Origin: Siphonodentalium dalli
Taxonomy: Eukaryota > Mollusca > Scaphopoda > Gadilida > Siphonodentaliidae
Reading direction: 5' to 3'
Assembly (NCBI GenBank): GCA_032622095.1
Contig: CP136062.1
Location: forward strand, 136,126,960 to 136,190,959
Length of the DNA: 64,000 nt
In this document: piece after piece, positions 20,711 to 29,799 of the stretch
Layout: every line of letters begins with the position of its first letter
Position numbering within the stretch: the first letter of the stretch is position 1
Translations under genes and position numbers: made by a program
Notes under the pieces: model-generated
What the model was told of the DNA's origin: nothing
Database searches by the model: none
The model's input: only the letters and a program-made list of their open reading frames with translations

Positions 20711-22208
20711 AGAAGACGAACACCGGCGATCGCCCATACGAGCGTGAGGTGTATCATAAGGAATACATCATATATGGAGTTTGGCAATGCATACGAGGAC
20801 GAACACCGACGATCGACCATACGAGAGTGACGTGTATGAGAAGGAATTCAGTTATATCTGGAGTTTGGCAATGCATACGAGGCCGAACACCGACGATCGA
20901 CCATACGAGAGTGACGTGCATGAGAAGGAATTCAGTTATACATGGAGTTTAGCAACGCAAAAGAGGACGGACACCGACGATCGACCATGCGAGCGTGACG
21001 TGTATTATTAGGAATTCAGTCATATATGGAGTCTGACAATGCAAAAGAGGACGAACACCAGCGATCGTCCATACGAGAGTGACGTGTATGGGAAACAATT
21101 CAGTTATATATAGCGTCTGGCAACGCAACATAGGACGAACACCGACGATTGACCATACGAGCGTGACGTGTATCATAAGGAATTCATCATATATGGAGTC
21201 TGACAACGTATAATAGGACGAACACCGGCGATCGACCATACGAGAGTGACGCGTGTATGAGAAGTAGTTCAGTCATATATGGAGTCTGACAATGCAAAAG
21301 AGGACGAACACCAGCGATCCTCCATACGAGAGTGACGTGTATGAGAAGTAATTCAGTTATATAAAGAGTCTGGCAACGCAACAGTGGACGAACACCGACG
21401 ATCGACCATACGTGTATCATAAGGAATTCATCATATATGGAGTGTGACAATGCATAAGAGGACGAACACCGGCGATCGATCATACGAGCGTGACGTGTAT
21501 CATAAGGAATCATCATATATGGGAACTGGCAATGCATAAGAGGACGAACACCGGCGATCGATCATACGAGCGTGACGTGTATCATAAGGAATTCATCATA
21601 TATGGGAACTGGCAATGCATGAGGACGAACACCGGCGATCGACCATACGAGCGTGACGTGTATTATAAGGAATTCAGTCATATATGGAGTATGACAATGC
21701 ATAAGAGGACGAACACCTTTCCTTTCTGACGAACACCTTTCCTTTCTGACAATGCATACGAGGACGAACACCGGCGATCGACCATACGAGAGTGACGGGT
21801 AACATAATGCATTCATCACATATGGAGTCTGATAATGTATAAGAGATCGAACACCGGCGATCGACCATACGAGAATGACGTATATGAGGAGGAATTCAGT
21901 TATATATAGAGTCTGACAATGCATAAGAGGACGAACACGGGCAATCGACCATACGAGCGTGACGTGTATCATAAGGAATTCATTCAGTCATATAAGGAGT
22001 CTGACAATTCATGAGGACGAACACCGGCGATCGTCCATACGAGAGTGACATGTATGAGAAGGAAATCAGTCATATATGGAGTTTGGCAATGCATAAGAGG
22101 ACGAACACCGGTGATAGACCATACGAGAGTGACGTGTATGAGAATGAATTAATTAATATATGGAGTCTGGCAATGCAAAAGAAGACGAACAGCGGCGATC
22201 GACCATAT
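20711..22208 (+). pseudogene. 84-bp tandem array derived from C2H2 zinc-finger repeats, cysteines lost
   Basis: About 19 direct units, most 84 bp (28 codons). In the plus frame a typical unit reads RPYESDVYEKEFSHIWSLAM then HKRTNTGD. It lines up with the C2H2 finger C-x2-C-x3-F-x5-L-x2-H-x3-H plus a TGEKPY linker at every spacing. TGD-RPYE is the linker, and F, L and the first His are kept. The first Cys codon (TGT) is AGT or CGT, the second is TAT, and the second His is Asn (AAC) in nearly every unit. Zinc binding is therefore not expected. Some units have lost 3-9 bp, shifting frame, and two 20-bp repeats interrupt the array near 21715-21750. It is best read as a decayed finger array now behaving as a minisatellite inside a transposon. 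Confidence 0.75.
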
Positions 22209-22286
22209 GCTATATATGAGACATTTAGCGATTCAAGAAAAACTGTTAAATATTTTTTTTCAGACTAATTCAACGCCCTATGGTTG

Positions 22287-22985
22287 TATGGCCGATTGCG
22301 GCTGTTCTCGAAAATGGTCCATACCCCATTTTCACCCCTCGGGGTGGCACCCCCCGGGGTGATGGGTGGGGTGTTTCTATGTGGTATTTGGGGCCGGCCA
22401 CCCACCCATGCCGTCAAATCGGTCGAAATCCTCACCGTTCTCGAAAATGGTCCATACCCCATTTTCACCCCCTCGGGGTGGCACCCCCGGGGGTGATGGG
22501 TTGGGGGGGTTTCTATGTGGTATTTGGGGCCGGCCACCCACCCATGCCGTCAAATCGGTCGAAATCCTCACCGTTCTCGAAAATGGTCCATACCCCATTT
22601 TCACCCCCTCGTGTGGCACCCCCGGGGGTGATGGGGTGTTTCTAGGTGGTATTTGGGGCCGGCCACCCACCATGCCGTCAAATCGGTCGAAATCCTTACC
22701 GTTCTCGAAAATGGTCCATACCCCATTTTCACCCCCTCGGGGTGGCACCACCCGGGGTGATGGGTGGGGTTGGGGTGTTTCTATGTGGTATTTGGGGCCG
22801 GCCACCCACCCATGCCGTCAAATCGGTCGAAATCCTCACCGTACTCGAAAATGGTCCATACCCCATTTTCACCCCCTCGGGGTGGCACCCCCGGGGGTGA
22901 TGGGTGGGGGGTTGGGGTGTTTCTAGGTGGTATTTTGGGGCCGGCCACCCACCCATGCCGTCAAATCGGTCGAAAGCGACATTTT
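22287..22985 (+). repeat. Right inverted-end array of the foldback-like element
   Basis: Five units of about 128-144 bp, each with 'aatcggtcgaaatcct', 'aaaatggtccataccccat', a CCCCCGGGGG-type junction and 'ttggggccggccaccc'. They are reverse complements of the left array. Unit number differs between the ends (five against two), as expected for a Foldback element. The frames called across this block are repeat artefacts. Confidence 0.85.
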
Positions 22986-23164
22986 TGAAAATAAGGAATA
23001 GGGAATAAGTTCCAAATGTCATGTTCGTAGAATTTATCACATATTAATTTTGTTGCGATTGGCTCACCATACATTACCAGTAGATGTGTTTAATTATACC
23101 GGTAAAACAGTTTGCGATTACAAAACGTGTACCGGTACGGGTAGCTACCAGTACCCGTACCCGT

Positions 23165-23490
23165 ACCGGTTTGAAATAGCAAACTCGCTATTATATTCAA
23201 ATTTACAACACACAGCTCGTCATTCTTATATATTAATTAAATGAGTGACTCTCAATGGCGAAATAATTTGCGATAATTTAGTTCCGATAGTTCCGTCCCG
23301 AATCAATAAGTAAATATTTACATTTGAGCGTAGTTCAGACGACGTTTTCTTTGGAATTGTACGGTCGATTTGCTTGATAATTTCAGCGATGTTATTAGAA
23401 AGGGGCATTCCTCCCGTTAGCATATCGCCAGAGTACTATCTTATCAATTTCACACAACGAACAAATCCATAACATGTCTTTAACGCGAGG
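23165..23490. repeat. Dispersed repeat shared with 36440-36770
   Basis: It shares 'ttatatattaattaaatg', 'gactctcaatggcgaaat', 'gtcccgaatc', 'gtaaatatttaca' and 'catgtctttaa' with the downstream copy. The short frames in both copies are not conserved, so it is non-coding. Confidence 0.65.
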
Positions 23491-23850
23491 CGTGGGCGGT
23501 GAAGTCATATACTGAGATGAAACTATTGAAAGCCCTGTTTATCGGTGGCATAATGCGAAGAATATCAGAATGTTTTGCGTTTTGCGCTTCACTCAGACTG
23601 ACGTCATATGTATAGTAGATATATGGCGAGGTTTGTTACTGTGTCACCGTAATAGTCATGACCGGAAGGACCTGTCGTTATGAATGAACGTGCCTAAGTA
23701 AAGATCGTTGCCCTGCACTCGAACTCGGTGGTCATCTCTAATTCGAAATCGTTGTTTGATTTAGCCGGCGGCGACATCTTATCTTGGCGATTTGATCGTT
23801 GGGAGTATAGCGATAGAGTGGTTGATAATACCAACTCCTGTTAAGTGGTG

Positions 23851-23930
23851 GGATCCGGTGGCTCAGTTGGTAATGTGCATGGCGCATTAGGCCAACATAA
23901 GCCGGTGAAGCTGGATCGAATCCACATAAT
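23851..23930 (+). mobile_element. tRNA-derived SINE head
   Basis: The internal RNA polymerase III promoter is visible: A box TGGCTCAGTTGG (23859-23870) and B box GGATCGAATCC (23913-23923). A proper acceptor stem and cloverleaf are not apparent, so this is a SINE head and not a tRNA gene. The body probably continues into 23931-24060; its 3' end was not found. Confidence 0.6.
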
Positions 23931-24059
23931 GGATGTGTGCATGTTACATGTAATGGGAAGATCTGATACCTGATTCGTGTATTTCGGCGTTTGTCAGTCG
24001 CTTTCCGGTTTCGGTGATATATGACTGCAGTGGCAAGTGGAGTGATTTTCCGGTAAAAT

Positions 24060-25439
24060 TTATCCTCTATGCGGTCTTTCCTCCACCTGTAAAACTAACG
24101 TTGTGATATGGTCTAACAGTCTAGTCAAAATAAGGTTTGACCTAGACAAAATCTGTACAGAAATGGTTTTAATGGTGTATAATTGCAATGAACATATAAA
24201 GAGTTCGCTACAAGATCTGTGTGCATCATTCCGCATTTGCGTATATTTTGCAGGTACACTAATTGGGCTAATTTCGGGATTGAGTTGAAGGGGTAGGGTT
24301 AAGTATCTATTTTTTTGCGGTATTTTAAGAGCAGAATGACCACTTGTTAAATCACAATGAACACAAATTATCACTCTTATCAATAATATCAAAATCGGGG
24401 AAAATATATCGCACAAGAATCAAAGATGGCGTCCAATATGGCCAACAACAAAGAAATTGAATTAGCCAGTGATTCTTCGACAACACAATTATTACGCCAC
24501 ACTCTTAAAAACACACCAATTGATACCCAAATTGCTTTCTTGCAAACACAAAATAGTGGATAGTGCGAATATTCCACGATATTCATTAGACGCGGGGTCG
24601 TCTTTCAAATCCTTCTAGAATCGATCGCCAACAGTTCTTTTAGTGGCTGTTTGTTTTGACAAACAGGAGACCACAAACAAGCTGTTATGTGATATATGAC
24701 TAGCCACAACCAAACCCATTCATGTTTGTAAGAAGATGGTCAAAGTAGCTCTTGGGTGTGGTTCAACTCCACCGTCGCTGCAGATGTAGATTCCATATTG
24801 CACATAAGAATCTGTTTTTCGTTTCGTACAGTTTATAACATAATTTGATAAAAATAAATACAGTATTCTACAGTAATATTCAGGTCTGGATGTTCTCTTC
24901 ATGTGGTCGACAATATCAACCAGGACGTCAGGACATTGGGTGGTTACGGGAAAAGTCACGCTTTGTGATAATCATGCATTATCGTCTCGTCCGATTCAAA
25001 TATTGTCAGGAAAACTTGTTAGGCAAGTTTCCAACCGGATACGCCATTGTCACATTACATCGGTCAATTGAATTTTTCCATTCTGCCTAAACGTCATAAA
25101 ATCGGAGAACTCTCTGATGGGGCATTACTATCGATTAACATATCCTTAATTTATTTCAGAAAGCGATAAGCACCCAAGGTACATACAGTCAATCCATATA
25201 TAACTAACACAACACATGGGACCATATGACCACTCTATGTATACCCATATACATAACCCATGCCCATAACATCACACATGACCATTCTATCATACCACTC
25301 TATATTATAAGTAGGACAAATTTTGCAATGCGTATGCTACCCAGTATGACTGACAGGTACGTAGCGACAGGGATTGTGGTATCTCCGCATTAGGTTAATA
25401 TTCACAACAATCGGACATGTCGCGGACATGTCCGACAAA
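24060..25439. other. No recognisable feature
   Basis: It contains 'caaagatggcgtccaatatgg' near 24420, a phrase echoed at 38710, and short frames without motifs. No gene is supported. Confidence 0.45.
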
Positions 25440-25489
25440 ACGTAGATTTAAATTATGTTGATAGCTTTTGTCCAACCAGTATATGTTCA

Positions 25490-26200
25490 GTGAATTTTTG
25501 GTCAACAGTTGGAAATTTCGTACCTAAACAACATTACTTGGAATTTCACATCAAGAGTAGGTAGAAATTGTTTTTATAATTTGATTTTCCAACAATGTAT
25601 TTGTTGGGTGAATTTGTTGTTTTGAAACAAATTTTGCCTATTGGCTTACTTTTGGTCAAAATGTTACTGAAATGGCCATCAGTTGGAATTTTCCAACCTT
25701 AGTGGGGTTTGAGGTTGGAAATGTCTAACGAACAATGGTCGATCCGGTGTGACAAAAAAGGAAAAACGTAGGAAACTATGAGAAACATTTAAACAATTTG
25801 TGTGCGTAATTTCCAACTAATGTGTCATCAGGCATGAGGTATAAACTGCTGATTTTTTTTAAAACCAAAGTTGGGTGTGAGATTCCTCTCAAACCCCCTG
25901 TTATTACTTCCGTGTCCCCGCACGGGGACGTGGCACAATGTTTTCCTTTGGGGTGTATATACGTGGACAATGCATTTCCCAACTGCGCCCCCTGAACCAG
26001 ATCAAACAATTTTCACCTCACCCCTTGTGTTCAAACTTTCCAACACTGGTACATCAAGCTGTCGAATTGTTGGAAAAGTCCAACCTGACACCCCTATGGT
26101 TGGAAAATTTCCATCTGAACGGAATATCAAATAAAAATTGTGACAAAAATTAGAAAAAAATAATATATGGTCTAAAACAACAAATTGGCTGCTAGTTACT
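25490..26200. repeat. Dispersed 'tttccaactgttgg' repeat, copy 2
   Basis: Many ttccaac/gttggaa words. 26030-26190 aligns with 60320-60430 ('tttccaa', 'cctgac-cccct', 'gtctaaaacaac'). 25735 'ggtcgatccggtgtga' resembles 17670-17700. The frames across it follow the repeat and are not gene-like. Confidence 0.5.
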
Positions 26201-26540
26201 GGTTGGAATATCAAGCAATGGGAACAATTGAACACTCATACTGAGTCCGTGTTTAAGTGTAAGTGTATACGCGTCAACAGTATAAAACTTTCGCAAATAT
26301 ACATGGCATATATACAATATGAGCAGCGCTGACATGAGAGGAATATATCGTAATATCAGGCACAACAACAACAACAACAAAAATTAAATAATGTCAGCCG
26401 CAAAAGTCAATTGAATTTCATGCTACCTATGCCTTTATCGATATCTTGCATATTTATGTTACTATAATGATTGTATGCTGAATGTTTATGGATACTTGTC
26501 ATGTTGTATAATTATGTAAAATATGATAACAATTCAATGT

Positions 26541-26684
26541 TGTTGGGATTATGAAAGGAGAGAAATGTAGAATAACGAAGAGAATATATTGTGAAGAACG
26601 AGCACGAGGTAAAGCAATGAAACTGAACTCAAATGTTGGTCCGTCTTATCGGCACCCTCAATAGTTCCCTCAATGGTTTCAACA
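26541..26684 (-). repeat. 3' LTR of the BEL/Pao element
   Basis: 144 bp, opening TGTTGAAACC and ending CCCAACA on the minus strand. It differs from the 5' LTR by a single C/T change near 26659. It is preceded by a purine-rich tract at 26685-26699. Confidence 0.92.
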
Positions 26685-26704
26685 TTCTCCCCGCCCCGCA
26701 AAGT

Positions 26705-27460
26705 CTAGTCATAAACAACGTCTTCGTCTCGAAAGGTCTTCTGAATTTTTTCTCGAGCTCGCAATGCTGCTGTCATCTGAGGTCTAGAGTGAATAAAGCC
26801 AACATGATCGTCGTTACGAATGGGTAGAGTATGTATGTATTCTGTCGACGAAACCCTTATATCGGTGTCTTGACAAAGAGTTACCTTTTCTGGAGATTCC
26901 GTAGCTTCGTTGGTGTCTTCCGCCTTCTTCAACTGCTTTGGTGAAGATTTCTTCGTTGGTTGTATTTCACGAGAGAGCGATGGCTGTTTTGTTGATATGT
27001 TATAAGTGCCAGACGTAGTAGGTAGAGACATAACTGGTTTAGGGCTGAGCTCGGGTCGATTTCGCTTCAGAAAAAGTTGACCTCTCTTTGAAAATTCTGG
27101 TTTGGGCTTTTGTTCAGTTGTGACGAAGTTACGCAATGTTTTCTCAAATGGTGATTTTCTGCTATCGCCAAACTTTGTCTTGACAGAGGATTTTGTAGAG
27201 TTTGCTCTGGCATTACTTGAAACATAATCTATTCGCTGTTGAGATAGCATGTTTACAGGATCTTCAGACGATAGATTGGTGGATGAGTTTGAAGTATTCA
27301 GAACAACATTGTCGTCTCCGTATCGTGCATACCTATATCTGGAGTTATTCCTTTCAACTGGTGACGCGAGTTCGCTGTCATTGATCGTTGTGCCAAGTGT
27401 TTCTAGATCACAAAGGTGTTTCAGTTCATCATCGTCGGGTTGTGTAAGCACATGCATCAT
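26705..27460 (-). pseudogene. Residual polyprotein frame across the BEL/Pao pol deletion
   Basis: A 251-codon frame, offset by one base from gag-protease (which stops at 27496). Its start holds LCDLETLG, the short motif found between protease and reverse transcriptase in BEL/Pao polyproteins. Directly after this the reverse transcriptase should begin, but instead the frame becomes polar and rich in Ser, Lys and Pro. It ends ALRAREKIQKTF-DEDVVYD next to the polypurine tract, probably what is left of the polyprotein C-terminus. The join therefore spans a deletion of most of pol. It could still produce a chimeric protein. Function unknown. Confidence 0.65.
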
Positions 27461-27495
27461 AGCTGCACTTGGATTTGTCTGTTCTGCAGATAAGT

Positions 27496-29268
27496 TTAAT
27501 GGTCCACAAGTAAATAGCCGAGCTTGGATTTGACAGCAATTGGACCCTGGGAGGTTCTGATTAAGTGGCCTTCAACGAACTGGTAATAATGGTCACTACC
27601 AATCAACAATGAAACTTCAAAGGAATCAATGTGGTTCTCAAACGGATTTGCTAATTGGAGACCGTTCAACTCAGGTAAGTCAAATTTAGATATGGTTGTC
27701 ATCGGCGGCAACTGAGTAATATTTGGAACAACGAGCGCTCTAATTGGTATGGCGAACGTGCCACATGAAACGTTTAGTGTGACTTCGTCAAGTTCATGGT
27801 ATTTAGAATCAACAGAGCCGAATGTGGCGATATTTAATCGTTCAGTTCGATGTGGTGTCAACCCTAGTTCATCAGCTAATCTGGTCGAAATGAATGTTCT
27901 CTGAGCGCCATCGTCGAATAGCAAATGTCCAGTCGTATAGCTATGAGATTGTCCATTGGACACTGTTGTGATAGCAGTTTTGAGAAATATTTTTTTCGGT
28001 GAAAAAGTCGATGTTGTGGTAACCACTGTCTCAGATGATTTCTCCTCTTTAGAATCTGCCGGTACTATATGACGTTCTGGTACAATAGTCCTATGAATGC
28101 TTGTGTGGTGTTTTGATTTGCAGATAAGACATCTTCTTTGGGATCTACATACTTGAGCTGTATGTCTTCCCAAGCAATTGAAACAAAGATTGTTCTGTTT
28201 TATGTGTTCTATTCTGGAGTCAACATTTCCAATTACGTTACAATCAGATGGGAAGTGCATGCCCGAACAGAATATGCAACACCTGATCTTACTCTGGAAT
28301 GTGGGGGTAACTAGTGAGGTAACAGTGCCATTTGTTGCAGCTTCGGTATACATGCAACGAGGCTCCTCTACATGGCGTACTATTGGTGTACATGACTCAA
28401 GAACTGCGATTTCGGACTGTATACTCTCCCGGAACTCGGCCAGTTTCCATTCTCGGTTGCCATGAGCTCTCGCCATGTTACATTTTAACCGATATGGTAA
28501 CTTTTCCCACAACATTGGAAGTAGCATAACTTCGTAGGTATTTTCCGCTTTGCCAAGGGACTGTAGAGCACGTACAGATGACTCAAGCTGATCCGAAAAT
28601 GTTCTTACGGAATAAAAATCACATTCTGTGTGTGGAAGTTCCATCAACCTTTTAATATATGCCTCAGTAATGCGGTGGGGCTGTCCAAAGCGCGTTTTCA
28701 GTAGGTCAATGGCTGTGTCGTAATTGTCTCCCGTTAGGGGCAGTCCATCAATACAAGCTTTGGCATCTCCCGTGATGGTAGTTTTGAGGTATGTGAATTT
28801 GTCGATGTTGCGGAGTTGACAACATGAATGTATTGATGAATCGAACATTTCCCAAAATGTCTGCCACTTAAGAATGTCGCCAGAGAACTTCGGTAGATCA
28901 GTCTTTGCCAGATGAACTCTCATCTCTGGATGGGATTTAGTTTCAATTGAAATGTCCTTTTTTGATTCGTCTCTTCTGAGGGTAAGTACATTCAACTCTA
29001 TTTCGAATTCCGTAATTCTATTGCCGAGTCCATTGAGGAATTCATCACCTTCTACCACAATGTCATCAAATTTATCATCCGATTCATCAAGGAGGTCAGT
29101 AATCTTCGAATCGATTTCTTCCAGTTTCGTAAATTTTTTCTTCAAGCTGACCATTGTCAAAGTTCCCTGCGTCACGTTGCCGCTATGCAAGGCATCTTCC
29201 ATCAAATGCACCAATTTCGAGCTCTGCCCACGATGGGCTCGACGTAGTCTGAGTTCTTTCGATGCCAT
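27496..29268 (-). CDS. BEL/Pao Gag-protease
   Basis: An intact 590-codon frame starting 21 bp inside the 5' LTR. Residues 1-115 include acidic, coiled-coil-like sequence. 118-290 is the capsid-like region (PKFSGD, WQTFWEMFD, KFTYLKTTITGDA), as in BEL/Pao Gag. Three zinc knuckles follow at about 331-343 (CIFC...H...C), 362-374 (CFNC...H...C) and 380-392 (CLIC...H...H), which bind RNA during packaging. The aspartic protease (about 430-580) has FDDGAQRTFIS, with DDG where DSG or DTG is usual, and IGSDHYY later. The frame ends in LGYLLVDH, where relatives read through. A one-base shift there leads into 26705-27460. The Gag part looks functional; protease activity is uncertain. Confidence 0.9.
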   Translation of the reverse strand: MASKELRLRRAHRGQSSKLVHLMEDALHSGNVTQGTLTMVSLKKKFTKLEEIDSKITDLLDESDDKFDDIVVEGDEFLNGLGNRITEFEIELNVLTLRRDESKKDISIETKSHPEMRVHLAKTDLPKFSGDILKWQTFWEMFDSSIHSCCQLRNIDKFTYLKTTITGDAKACIDGLPLTGDNYDTAIDLLKTRFGQPHRITEAYIKRLMELPHTECDFYSVRTFSDQLESSVRALQSLGKAENTYEVMLLPMLWEKLPYRLKCNMARAHGNREWKLAEFRESIQSEIAVLESCTPIVRHVEEPRCMYTEAATNGTVTSLVTPTFQSKIRCCIFCSGMHFPSDCNVIGNVDSRIEHIKQNNLCFNCLGRHTAQVCRSQRRCLICKSKHHTSIHRTIVPERHIVPADSKEEKSSETVVTTTSTFSPKKIFLKTAITTVSNGQSHSYTTGHLLFDDGAQRTFISTRLADELGLTPHRTERLNIATFGSVDSKYHELDEVTLNVSCGTFAIPIRALVVPNITQLPPMTTISKFDLPELNGLQLANPFENHIDSFEVSLLIGSDHYYQFVEGHLIRTSQGPIAVKSKLGYLLVDH

Positions 29269-29288
29269 CTATCCGGTCGAGGGACCAA

Positions 29289-29432
29289 TGTTGGGATTAT
29301 GAAAGGAGAGAAATGTAGAATAACGAAGAGAATATATTGTGAAGAACGAGCACGAGGTAAAGCAATGAAACTGAACTCAAATGTTGGTCCGTCTTATCGG
29401 CACCCTTAATAGTTCCCTCAATGGTTTCAACA
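29289..29432 (-). repeat. 5' LTR of the BEL/Pao element
   Basis: 144 bp, TG...CA, one mismatch to the 3' LTR. Transcription would run leftward. It is bounded outside by AATGT (29433-29437) and inside by the presumed tRNA primer-binding site. Confidence 0.92.
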
Positions 29433-29691
29433 AATGTGTTGTGTGTAAATGTTGAGACGACAGTCTCTATTATTGTTATATATTTTGATATCTTCTGAAA
29501 CGGAGGAAATAAAGATATATATATATATACACCAGTACCAGTAATCGTATGGTCACAGATGCAATTTCGGAGGAAATGCATTGACATGTTTCCAGAATGG
29601 CAGATCAAGAATTTCGAAGGTAGTGGGTTCGAACCCATGTTCAGACTGATACGCTTCCTAACTCTCGGTGAAAGGGCTTCCTTTTTAAGGA

Positions 29692-29790
29692 TGTCCCCGT
29701 AGCCGAGGTGGTTAGGTCGTGGATAAGATCATCACAGTCTGGGCTAGACGAGGTTGGCGCGGGTTCGAACACCGGCATGGATGAAAATCG
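29692..29790 (+). mobile_element. tRNA-derived SINE head
   Basis: A box TAGCCGAGGTGG (29700-29711) and B box GGGTTCGAACACC (29761-29773). The 50-nt spacing resembles a class II (Ser/Leu) tRNA. The acceptor arms do not pair well, which argues against a functional tRNA. An SINE body may follow to about 30040. Confidence 0.65.
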
Positions 29791-29799
29791 GGACCGGTT

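Larger units (their letters stand above)
19339..23028. mobile_element. Foldback-like transposon with tandem-repeat inverted ends and zinc-finger-derived core
   Basis: The 3,690-bp element is flanked by a perfect 9-bp duplication, AGAATTTAT, at 19330-19338 and 23029-23037. The outer 79 bp of each end (from ACGAACATGACATTTGG) are identical inverted repeats. Inside them lie inverted arrays of GC-rich ~130-157-bp units: about two at the left (19383-19680) and five at the right (22287-22985). The core holds an AT-rich segment and an 84-bp tandem array (20711-22208). No transposase is seen, so movement would need help in trans. Long inverted repeats made of tandem units plus a 9-bp duplication are the hallmark of Foldback elements. 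MULE-type elements also make 9-bp duplications, so class is inferred. Confidence 0.85.
26541..29432 (-). mobile_element. BEL/Pao LTR retrotransposon, internally deleted, two LTRs
   Basis: Two 144-bp LTRs (26541-26684 and 29289-29432, TG...CA) flank 2.6 kb and are identical but for one base. The 5-bp target duplication AATGT lies at 26536-26540 and 29433-29437. On the minus strand a likely primer-binding site, TTGGTCCCTCGACCGG, follows the 5' LTR by one base. A polypurine tract (GCGGGGCGGGGAGAA) precedes the 3' LTR. It keeps gag and protease but has lost reverse transcriptase, RNase H and integrase, so it would depend on another element. Near-identical LTRs point to recent insertion. Confidence 0.92.

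Noticed and set aside
20949-21972. Minus-strand frames with repeated VTLVWSIAGVRPL text
   Set aside because: Antisense reading of the 84-bp array. The plus-strand frame fits zinc-finger spacing at every conserved position, the minus-strand one fits nothing.
20711-22208. CRISPR-like look of regularly spaced repeats
   Set aside because: Units are directly tandem with no unique spacers, in animal DNA, and encode finger-like sequence.
29692-29790. Possible functional tRNA gene
   Set aside because: A and B boxes are present, but the acceptor arms do not pair; it fits a SINE head. The same applies to 23851-23930 and 45097-45170.
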